Source: AWTP1-13 sp044868325 (GTDB lineage Bacteria; Pseudomonadota; Alphaproteobacteria; Rhizobiales; Hyphomicrobiaceae). From it: 15,812 nt of DNA. Of this stretch, positions 7,847 through 15,812 are shown piece after piece. Both the position numbers and the translations under genes were made by a program. A model generated the notes under the pieces. It ran no database searches and had not been told where the DNA came from. It worked only from the letters and a program-made list of their open reading frames with translations. The DNA lies in assembly GCA_044868325.1 (NCBI GenBank), contig JBIOWI010000125.1, forward strand, positions 1 through 15,812. The letters run 5' to 3'. Each line of letters begins with the position of its first letter. The first letter of the stretch is position 1.

Positions 7847-8737
7847 TCAATTGCTGCCGCCCAGTCTGGCGAGCCGCGAGGCTGCCTCCGGCGCACCGAG
7901 GCCTTGAGCGCGCTCGTACCACTTGCGGGCAAGAGCGCGGTCCGCAACGACGCCGTGAACCTTGAGGCGCGGCAGCTCCGCAGGATCGTAGGTGGCCGCC
8001 AGCCGAAGGGCAGCCGCGGCCAGGCCGATCTCTGCCGCGCGCTCGAAGAAATCCCGCGCTGCCGCGACATTGCCCACAGCAAGGTAGTCGAGCCCGCGCG
8101 CCAGGAGGTGCTCGGCGCGTGCCCTCTCCGTCGGCGGAGGCTGGCTCGGTCCCGACGCGGCACCACTGCCACGCTCCTGCTCGACGTTGGACGGCGGCGG
8201 TTGACGCGCGGCAACCTTCGGCGCGGAAGGCGCGGGCTTGGCGGGCGCCGGCTGCCCAGGGTTTGGCTCGAAGACGAGCGCAGTCGTCGCCTGCGCGAGA
8301 AGCCTTCCGTCCAATGCGATCAGCCTGACGCCGATCTCGGCGTGACCGGAAATATCGGGCGGAATCCATACCCTCAAGCTCGGGAGCGCAGAGAGCGGAA
8401 CAGACCACAAACCCGGGGCGACAAGATGGCCCTCCCGCAATGAGACCTGCAGGGGAAGACCGCGCAGGCTCACGAAGCTCCTGGGCGGCACGATATGCGC
8501 AGGGCCAATCTCGATCGCCAGCGCAACCTCCGATGCCACCTTGGCGATTATCCTGGGTGCAATATTTATGTGCACCTGGTCTGCGGACTGGGCAGCGGCC
8601 TTGTCCACACAGCACAGCACAGCACACGCTCCGAGCATCACCACGGCCGCGAGCCACTGCAACCGCCGCAGCGCCGGCCCGCGCGGCGAGCCCGCCGACG
8701 GGGTCGGCCCCCCCGCCACCAACCTTGAAGCTGACAC
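7847..8737 (-). CDS. Secreted Sel1/TPR-like repeat protein of unknown function
   Basis: I do not recognise a named family. On the present start the protein has 296 residues. A basic LRRLQW (23-28) is followed by a hydrophobic Ala/Val/Cys segment and a probable signal cleavage at AAA-QS. A beta-rich domain follows (from HINIAPRI to TTALVFEP), with RGLPLQVSLREGHLVAPG and WSVPLSALPSLRVWIPP. I remember similar segments in other rhizobial secreted proteins. Next is a Pro/Ala-rich linker and then helical repeats (ARGLDYLAVGNVAAARDFFE, WYERAQGLGAPEAASRLA) of Sel1 or TPR character. The start is uncertain: GTG 8737, GTG 8719, TTG 8662 and ATG 8638 are all possible and none has a good Shine-Dalgarno. 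The frame is also open through the upstream palindromic repeat to 9097, but that part is not protein-like. Bug and TAXI receptors flank it. Confidence 0.75.
   Translation of the reverse strand: MSASRLVAGGPTPSAGSPRGPALRRLQWLAAVVMLGACAVLCCVDKAAAQSADQVHINIAPRIIAKVASEVALAIEIGPAHIVPPRSFVSLRGLPLQVSLREGHLVAPGLWSVPLSALPSLRVWIPPDISGHAEIGVRLIALDGRLLAQATTALVFEPNPGQPAPAKPAPSAPKVAARQPPPSNVEQERGSGAASGPSQPPPTERARAEHLLARGLDYLAVGNVAAARDFFERAAEIGLAAAALRLAATYDPAELPRLKVHGVVADRALARKWYERAQGLGAPEAASRLARLGGSN
8608..8627. repeat. Pentanucleotide repeat CACAG in the signal-peptide region
   Basis: CACAG occurs about 3.8 times in tandem inside the codons for the signal peptide of the Sel1-like protein, just after the internal ATG at 8638. 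A unit of five bases would change the reading frame if a copy were gained or lost. Confidence 0.75.
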
Positions 8738-9066
8738 GAAACTTGTGCGGCAGGCGCTACACGGATTCCCCTGCCCCTTGTGGGGAGGGGTTAGGGGCGG
8801 GGGGAACCACGATCTCCGAGGTTCGTGATTCCCCCCCACCCTGTCCCTCCCCCACAAGGGGGGAGGGGACGCTGCGGCGCGCTCCGTTTCGTCATCGAGG
8901 CGCCCTTGTGGGTGGCCCGAGGGCGGCGGGGAGAGGGAGTCCGCGGCTGAAACGCCAACGTCTCCGCGGGGGGTCTGCCCCCGATGCCGCTGTTGCAGCA
9001 CCAATGGCGGCGCCGGTCCCGGCACGAACCCTGCTCTCAGCTTGTCCTGCCCAGGGTAGCGCCGTG
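8738..9066. other. Gap between TAXI receptor and Sel1-like genes
   Basis: About a third of this 329-base gap is copy 2 of the dispersed palindrome (8763-8874). The rest (8875-9066) is G+C-rich, open in several frames and without motifs; I see no gene or clear promoter in it. Confidence 0.6.
8763..8874. repeat. 110-bp dispersed palindromic repeat, copy 2 (inverted relative to copy 1)
   Basis: The reverse complement of this stretch matches 1038-1147 almost throughout, including the ends CAGCGTCC and GGAATCC and both asymmetric arms (GGGACAGGG side and TTAGGGG side). The loop sequences differ (copy 1 around ACATCGAAGGG, copy 2 around CGATCTCCGAGG). That is the pattern expected if the stem is conserved and the loop drifts. 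It lies between the TAXI receptor and Sel1-like genes. Confidence 0.9.
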
Positions 9067-10254
9067 TCATCTCGTTCGCGGCTGCCGCTTGGTCCACTCA
9101 AGGAACTCCCGGAAAAGGCGTTCCTGCTCTCCTGGATTGGGCGGCGCCGATTGCGCGGCTTGGTGGCCCGGCGGCTGCACTGTGCCGGCCGGCGTAGGCG
9201 GTTGGGACTTGGCCGCGGCAGCGATCAGGCGCCTGACCCTCTCTTCGGCGACCCAGTAGCGCGTCCAGCCCGGCACCTTGGCGGTCAGGTTGATGGTCTT
9301 CCACGCAGGATGATAGGGCGGTTTGTGGAAGGCCTCGAAGCGACCGAAGAGGTAGTCGATGAAGCGCTCCACGCGCCGGAAGCGGTCGTTTTCCTTCGGC
9401 CAGTTGTAGACGGCCAGCACGACCGGCACTCCGAGTGCAGGCACTTGCTCGCCAGGTTTGATGTATCCGGGGTAGTCCTCCGATGTGAAAACGGACGGGA
9501 CATAGAGGTCGTCGAACTTGTCGAAAGGTATAGGCAGGAACTTGTAGCCGTAGTCGTTCTTGAACTTGGTGAAGAGGTCTTGCGGCTTGCCCCCGGTGTT
9601 CACCAGGCCGGCCAGCTCGCCGGTCTTCATCTGCTCGAGCGCGATCGCGTTGTTGACGGGAACCGGCACGACCTTGATCCCGAGTCGCTGGAACAGAATC
9701 GGCGCGCTGACCGATGCGCCGGCACCGGGCGTGTGGAAGCTCACTTTCTTACCCGCCAGGTCATAGAGGGAATTGATCTCCGGGCGCGCGAGGACGTGGA
9801 TGTGGCCGAGGTACATGCCCGTAACGTAGTTGATGCGCTTCTCGATATTGGGAATCCTCTCGACCGTCCTGAAGTGCTCGAGTACGTCGGCGTTGGTGAA
9901 GGCGACGTCGACCCCCTTCAGATACAAGAGATCTTTGACGTTCTCGGTGGCGCCGTAGGTAATCATCGGGATGACGCGCAGCTTGTCGCCATCGTTGAGG
10001 TTGCGGCCGATCTCGGCGCCGAAGCGAATGAACGTGCCCTCCGGCAGCCCGCTCGCGAGCCCGATGGTCCACATGTTGGCAGCGGCGACGACGCCAGCCT
10101 CTCCAACGGATTCGGCGGTCGGAGCGCGCGGCGCGGGCTTGTATTGAGCGAGCTGAACGGGAGGCTCGGCCCAGCCTGGCTGTAGCGGAATGGCAACGAG
10201 CCAAGCAATCGCAATGGCCAAGCCCCGCAGGACGCGACCCGTCGATACGCTCAT
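9067..10254 (-). CDS. TAXI family TRAP transporter solute-binding protein
   Basis: TAXI proteins are periplasmic receptors for TRAP transporters, which import organic acids or amino acids by ion gradients. The 395-residue protein begins with a signal peptide (hydrophobic 10-25, cleavage near GWA-EP, 28-31). Then come WTIGLASGLPEGTFIRFGAEI, a variant of the usual glycine-rich TAXI opening, GVDVAFTNADVLEH, and YLGHIHVLARPEINSLYDLAGKKVSF. The core segment TPGAGASVSAPILFQRLGI and a late VPVVLAVYNWPKEND follow. A Pro/Ala/Gln-rich tail (about 345-375) precedes a charged helix EQERLFREFLEWTKRQ, longer than typical members. ATG 10254 has AGGAGG at 10266-10271. No TRAP membrane subunit is present, so partners must lie elsewhere or it has another role. 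It starts the minus-strand block. Confidence 0.9.
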   Translation of the reverse strand: MSVSTGRVLRGLAIAIAWLVAIPLQPGWAEPPVQLAQYKPAPRAPTAESVGEAGVVAAANMWTIGLASGLPEGTFIRFGAEIGRNLNDGDKLRVIPMITYGATENVKDLLYLKGVDVAFTNADVLEHFRTVERIPNIEKRINYVTGMYLGHIHVLARPEINSLYDLAGKKVSFHTPGAGASVSAPILFQRLGIKVVPVPVNNAIALEQMKTGELAGLVNTGGKPQDLFTKFKNDYGYKFLPIPFDKFDDLYVPSVFTSEDYPGYIKPGEQVPALGVPVVLAVYNWPKENDRFRRVERFIDYLFGRFEAFHKPPYHPAWKTINLTAKVPGWTRYWVAEERVRRLIAAAAKSQPPTPAGTVQPPGHQAAQSAPPNPGEQERLFREFLEWTKRQPRTR

Positions 10255-10313
10255 AACGGACGACTCCTCCTCGCACGTGCCGCAGGTACGGCAGCGCTCG
10301 AATTTCCCTCAAG

Positions 10314-10347
10314 TCCGGTTTAGTAGATTCCCCTTATCCAGTTTAGT
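10314..10347. repeat. Two TCCRGTTTAGT direct repeats upstream of the TAXI receptor
   Basis: TCCGGTTTAGT (10314-10324) and TCCAGTTTAGT (10337-10347) differ at one base of eleven, with start-to-start spacing of 23 bases, about two helical turns. They lie 60-93 bases before the receptor start codon on the minus strand. That fits a pair of regulator half-sites, but chance is not excluded. Confidence 0.4.
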
Positions 10348-10494
10348 GGGTTGGAACCCATCTTCAAGCGGAAAATCTCGATCCATCGACAGGCCGCCAT
10401 CACATTTTCTGTAGCGCTTCCCCTCGCAAATACGATCGACCGCTACTACAATAGGGTGCCGATCAGGGTGGAGTTTTTTCGAGGCCGGCCTTTT

Positions 10495-10523
10495 TGGGGT
10501 CAGACCCTGTGGGTCTGACCCCA
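10495..10523. repeat. Perfect 13-bp hairpin, GGGGTCAGACCC family
   Basis: TGGGGTCAGACCC (10495-10507) pairs perfectly with GGGTCTGACCCCA (10511-10523) around a TGT loop. The core is the same as in the repeats at 2388 and 10624. It follows a T-run (10491-10495), so on the minus strand an A-run trails it rather than a T-run. Confidence 0.9.
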
Positions 10524-10623
10524 TGGCACAACCTTCCCGATTGCGCCGGGCAAAGATTCCGCCGGCAGGCATTGAAGTTTTGTCGAGATGGACGTGGATG
10601 ACGCAGAACGTGCGGGTGTACCC

Positions 10624-10652
10624 TGGGGTCAGACCCGCAGGGTCTGACCCCA
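10624..10652. repeat. Perfect 13-bp hairpin, GGGGTCAGACCC family, second of a pair
   Basis: TGGGGTCAGACCC (10624-10636) pairs perfectly with GGGTCTGACCCCA (10640-10652) around a GCA loop. The stems are identical to those 129 bases upstream and only the loop differs. Two hairpins separated by about 100 bases of other sequence resemble the paired arrangement of REP elements. Confidence 0.9.
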
Positions 10653-10780
10653 CCACTCCGCCCTGCTCAGGCAATCTCCCCTTTCATGCTAGTTTCGCAG
10701 GGGCGTGCTTGCTGGATGGAGGCCTGTGGTAGGATTGCCACGGCTGGGACCGGAGCACGACCGGCAGAGCAAGGTGGCGC

Positions 10781-13020
<2,240 letters not shown>

Positions 13021-13021
<1 letters not shown>

Positions 13022-14547
13022 TGCCGGAGCTCGCCGCCAGACGACAGCTCGAGCCGCTGGGGGTGGTGGACATCGGCTCCAACTCGGTGCGCCTGGTCGT
13101 GTACGAGGGGGCGGTGCGCAGCCCCACCCCCATCTTCAACGAGAAGGTGCTGTGCGGCCTGGGGCGCGAGATCGCCTCCACCGGGCGCCTCGACGAGGTG
13201 AGCGTCCGGCGGGCGCTCGATGCCCTGCGCCGGTTCAGGGCCATCGCACAGACGCTCGGCGTACGGCGCATCCACGCCATCGCCACCGCCGCCTGCCGCG
13301 ATGCCCGCAACGGCCCTGCCTTCATCGTGCGCGGCGAGGAGATGCTGGGCGCCCGCATCCAGGTGCTGACAGGGACGCAGGAGGCGGAGCTCGCCGCCAA
13401 GGGCGTCCTGATGGGCTTCCGCGCCCCCGACGGCTTCGCGGGGGACCTGGGCGGCGGCAGCCTGGAGCTCGTCGACGTGACGGGTGACGCCATGCGCGAG
13501 GCCACCACCCTGCCGCTGGGCAGCCTGCGCCTCCTCGACGTATCGGGCGGCCGCCTCGACAAGGCCGTCGCCATCGCCGACGCCGCCATCTCCCGGGTGC
13601 CGTGGCTGGCCAAGGGGCGGGGCCGCAACTTCTACGCCGTGGGCGGGACCTGGCGCGCCATCGCCCGGCTGCATATGGAGGCGACGGACTATCCGCTGCA
13701 CGTGATGCACGGCTATGCCAGGCCGGTGAAGGAGATGATCGCCTTCTGCGAGGACATCCGCAGGGCGCGCAAGCCGTCCTCCATGAGGGGCATGGCCAAG
13801 ATCTCCAAGCCGCGCCGGGAGGTGCTCCCCGCCGGGGCGCTGGTGCTGGAGCGGCTGCTCAAGCATCTGCAGCCGCGCGAGGTGGTCTTCTCCGTGTTCG
13901 GCATCCGCGAGGGCCTGCTCTACGGCCAGCTGTCGGAGGCGGAGCGGCAGAAGGACCCGCTGCTCTCCTTCTGTGCCGATTATGCCCGCCTGCGCTCCCG
14001 CTCCGCCGAGCACGCGGCGGAGCTGTGCCGGTGGACGGACGCGCTCTTTGCGCCGCCGGGCCCGGCCGAGACGGAGGACGAGCGGCGGCTGCGCTGGGCG
14101 GCCTGCCTGCTCTCCGACATCAGCTGGCGCGCGCATCCCGACTATCGCGCCGAGCAGAGCCTGATCCTGATCGCCCAGTCGGCGCTGGCGGCCATCGACC
14201 ATCCGGGCCGCGTGTTCCTGGCCTTCGCCAGCTTTTTCCGGCACCTGGGCGCGACCCGCAACGACGACCCCGACGCATCGGACCGTCTGGCGCAGCGGCT
14301 CAAGGCGATCGTGAGCAAGAGGCTCTACCGGCGTGCCCGTATCATCGGCGCCGCGGTGCGGGAGGCGCACATGCTCTCCATCGGCCGGCCGGGCATCGTC
14401 GACAAGACGCCGCTCGCCTACGAGCGGAACAAGCTGGTGCTCAACCTGCCGAAGGCCCTGGCCGCATTCGACGGCGAACGCCTGCGGCGGCGGCTGGCGG
14501 CGCTCGGCGAGCTCCTAGAGCGCGACGTGGACGTCCGGGTCGCGTAG
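13021..14547 (+). CDS. ppx: Exopolyphosphatase / guanosine pentaphosphate phosphohydrolase family (Ppx/GppA)
   Basis: This enzyme removes terminal phosphates from polyphosphate; some relatives act on pppGpp. The 508-residue protein has an ASKHA fold: phosphate-1 motif VVDIGSNSVRLVV (15-27), ATAACRDARNG (88-98), the catalytic-type TGTQEAELAAKG with Glu121 (117-128), and the phosphate-2 motif GDLGGGSLEL (141-150). VGGTWRA follows in the second domain, then a helical C-terminal half with an HD-like stretch, a length typical of Ppx rather than short GppA forms. The ppk stop TGA (13019-13021) shares its A with this ATG. A GTG at 13018 would instead give the classical four-base GTGA overlap, so the start may be three bases earlier. 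Either way translation is coupled to ppk. Polyphosphate synthesis and breakdown are thus co-expressed. Confidence 0.95.
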
Positions 14548-14552
14548 ATCGC

Positions 14553-14655
14553 GTAGTTGGGTTAGGGCCGAAGGCCCGTAACCCAACACGACAGGCACGA
14601 CCGTTGCGATTTGGCAATGTTGGGCTACGCCGCTTCGCGGCTAACCCAAACCTAC
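14553..14655. repeat. Double-hairpin repeat between ppx and the DnaJ-like gene
   Basis: Two hairpins share the stem sequence GTTGGGTTA/TAACCCAAC. The first, 14556-14587, has a 14-bp stem with one bulge, GTTGGGTTAGGGCC against GGCCCGTAACCCAAC. The second, 14619-14651, pairs TTGGGCTACGCCGC with GCGGCTAACCCAA with a mismatch and a bulge. The outer ends GTAGTTGGGTTAG and CTAACCCAAACCTAC are themselves inverted repeats, so the whole 103 bases behave as one element. It starts five bases after the ppx stop. It could end the ppk-ppx transcript, although no T-run is present. Confidence 0.85.
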
Positions 14656-14743
14656 CCTGCCGACTGCCGCTTGGCGATAGGCACCGCCGCCGCCATCTGG
14701 CAATATGCCGCCGGCAAACTCTCGCTCACATGGGCAACGACGG

Positions 14744-15661
14744 ATGGCCGACGACCCCTACACGGTGTTGGGTGTCCCGCGCACCGCGACGGAGGAGGAG
14801 ATCCGCCGCGCCTACCGCAAGCTCGCCAAGGAGCTGCACCCCGACCTCAACCCGGCCAACCGCGCCGCGGCGGAGGAGCGCTTCAAGAAGGTCTCGGCCG
14901 CCTACGAGGTGATCGGCGACCCGGAGAAGCGCCGGCAGTACGACCGCGGCGAGATCGACGCCGGCGGCGAGCCGAGGCGCGGGTTCCGCCGGCCGCCCGG
15001 CGGCGGCCCCTTCGACGCCCGCGCCGGTGCGGGGGGCCCGCGCTCGCCCGACGACTTCAGCTTCGGCGACATCTTCACAGACCTGTTCGGCACCATGCGC
15101 GGCCGGGGCGAGCCCGGCAGCCCGTTCGGCATGCGCGGGCGCGACATGCGCTACAGCCTGGAGGTGGACTTCATGGAGGCCGCCGCGGGCGCCAAGAAGC
15201 GCGTGACGCTGCCGGACAGCGGGGCGCTCGACATCGCCGTGCCGCAGGGCGTGACGGACGGCCAGGTGCTGCGGCTCAAGGGCCGGGGCGCGCCCAGCCG
15301 GCGCGGCGGCGAGCCTGGCGACGCGCTGGTCGAGATCAAGGTGCGCCCGCACCCCTACTTCAAGCGCATCGACGACGACATCGCGCTGGAGCTGCCGATC
15401 GCCATCGACGAGGCGGTGCTCGGCGCCAAGGTGGAGGTTCCCACCATCGCCGGCCGCGTGCAGCTGACGCTGCCCAAGGGCACCAGCTCCGGCCGCATCT
15501 TCCGCCTGAAGGGCCGGGGTGTGCACAACGTCACCACCGGCCACACCGGCGACCAGCTCATCACGGTGCGCATCGTGCTGCCCGACACCATCGACGACGG
15601 CTTGAGCTACTTCCTCTCGGAATGGCGCCAGAAGCACAAGTACGATCCGGGACGGCCGTAG
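14744..15661 (+). CDS. DnaJ-type co-chaperone without zinc finger (CbpA-like)
   Basis: Such proteins stimulate the ATPase of DnaK and deliver clients to it. The 305-residue protein opens with a J domain (4-68) including YTVLGV, HPD at 32-34 and YEVIGDPEKRRQYD. A Gly/Phe-rich linker follows (about 75-130, including FGDIFTDLFG). Two beta-rich C-terminal substrate-binding domains come next (about 135-285), with repeated LKGRG motifs (178-182 and 255-259). The four CxxCxGxG zinc-finger motifs of true DnaJ are absent, so this is the type II (CbpA) group. ATG 14744 starts at the family N-terminus; ATG 14705 is also in frame but adds 13 unsupported residues. The Shine-Dalgarno is weak. Its promoter must lie in or near the preceding double-hairpin repeat, unless it is read through from ppx. 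Confidence 0.94.
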   Translation: MADDPYTVLGVPRTATEEEIRRAYRKLAKELHPDLNPANRAAAEERFKKVSAAYEVIGDPEKRRQYDRGEIDAGGEPRRGFRRPPGGGPFDARAGAGGPRSPDDFSFGDIFTDLFGTMRGRGEPGSPFGMRGRDMRYSLEVDFMEAAAGAKKRVTLPDSGALDIAVPQGVTDGQVLRLKGRGAPSRRGGEPGDALVEIKVRPHPYFKRIDDDIALELPIAIDEAVLGAKVEVPTIAGRVQLTLPKGTSSGRIFRLKGRGVHNVTTGHTGDQLITVRIVLPDTIDDGLSYFLSEWRQKHKYDPGRP

Positions 15662-15812
15662 CGGCGTCACACCCTCCGGTCTAGCCCAGCTTGATTCCAA
15701 AGAGTTGGTGCAAATGTGTCGGGTTTCGTGAAGCCGATTCGGCGTCGGCAGTCGGGGGTCGGCAGTCGCAACAAGAGAGCAAGCGGCGAAAGGATCGTCT
15801 ACCCCGACTGCC
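15662..15812. other. Intergenic end of the window
   Basis: No gene is visible in the last 151 bases. The latter half carries the inverted repeat described separately; the first half (15662-15740) shows nothing I can name. Confidence 0.6.
15745..15812. repeat. Inverted repeat of GGCAGTCGGGG, cut by the window edge
   Basis: GTCGGCAGTCG occurs twice in tandem (from 15744 and from 15758), and the window ends with ACCCCGACTGCC (15801-15812), the complement of GGCAGTCGGGGT. The right arm probably continues past the window. It is a fifth sequence-unrelated palindromic family in this window. Confidence 0.75.

Larger units (their letters stand above)
10255..10780. other. Long divergent gap between the TAXI receptor and ppk
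   Basis: This 526-base region holds the ribosome binding site of the TAXI receptor at its left end and that of ppk (AAGGTGG, 10771-10777) at its right end. In between are two degenerate direct repeats (10314-10347), a lower-G+C part (about 10310-10490), and two perfect hairpins of the GGGGTCAGACCC family. Promoters for both neighbours are expected here. I found no convincing one (a TACAAT at 10447-10452 has no good -35) and no Pho box. An open frame on the minus strand (10309-10674) has no recognisable protein character. Confidence 0.55.

Noticed and set aside
8738..9097. Extension of the Sel1-like frame to ATG 9097
   Set aside because: The added residues are the translated palindrome (PLTPPHKG-type peptide) and low-complexity sequence, and the frame would overlap the TAXI receptor end.
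8440..10185. Plus-strand 581-residue open frame
   Set aside because: It lies antisense to the TAXI receptor and Sel1-like genes and includes the repeat; it is a frame kept open by G+C-rich third positions.
10424..10452. Sigma-70 promoter for ppk with TACAAT at 10447
   Set aside because: The matching -35 position (TCGCAA) agrees with the consensus at only three of six bases and the distance to ppk is over 300 bases.
10481..10495. GGCCGGCC followed by TTTTT as a terminator
   Set aside because: The stem is a zero-loop palindrome that cannot form a good hairpin, and no gene ends nearby on the plus strand.
10309..10674. Minus-strand 121-residue open frame between TAXI receptor and ppk
   Set aside because: It contains both translated hairpins (GSDPAGLTP and GSDPQGLTP) and no domain. 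I considered a transposase remnant but saw no matching motif.

Overview
The window looks like a stretch of chromosome from a high-G+C alphaproteobacterium, most likely of the Hyphomicrobiales (Rhizobiales). The reasons are the neighbourhood purN-purM / DUF2066 / CDP-alcohol phosphatidyltransferase / hdaA / ppk-ppx, the alphaproteobacterial type of HdaA, an orphan TAXI receptor and an orphan Bug receptor, and the dense palindromic intergenic repeats. I recognise no species. There is no rRNA, tRNA, CRISPR array, phage gene or transposase gene.

Layout. 1-325 has no supportable gene. 326-2271 (minus) carries purN and purM, separated by a 110-bp palindromic repeat. 2272-2515 is a divergent intergenic region with a perfect 20-bp inverted repeat. 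2516-5166 (plus) carries a secreted DUF2066-type protein, a CDP-alcohol phosphatidyltransferase and the replication regulator hdaA; the 93-bp gap before hdaA is almost entirely a 90-bp inverted repeat. 5192-10254 (minus) is a block of four genes: TAXI receptor, secreted Sel1/TPR-like protein, Bug/TctC receptor and aldehyde dehydrogenase. A second copy of the 110-bp repeat lies inside this block. 10255-10780 is a long gap with two short perfect hairpins of the same sequence family as the one at 2388. 10781-14547 (plus) is the overlapping pair ppk-ppx. 14744-15661 (plus) is a CbpA-type DnaJ protein, preceded by a double-hairpin repeat. The last 150 bases begin another inverted repeat.

How it works together. 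purM and purN catalyse two steps of de novo IMP synthesis. HdaA probably restrains DnaA through the sliding clamp. ppk makes polyphosphate and ppx degrades it, and the two are translationally coupled. The four-gene minus-strand block is accessory in character: two unrelated families of periplasmic solute-binding protein without membrane partners, a secreted repeat protein, and a soluble dehydrogenase with several altered NAD-site motifs. It interrupts what I remember as a usual hdaA-to-ppk adjacency.

The most notable signal is that most of the longer intergenic gaps are occupied by one of five unrelated families of palindromic repeat, all outside the genes. I see no clear case for a wholly new defence or mobile system here.
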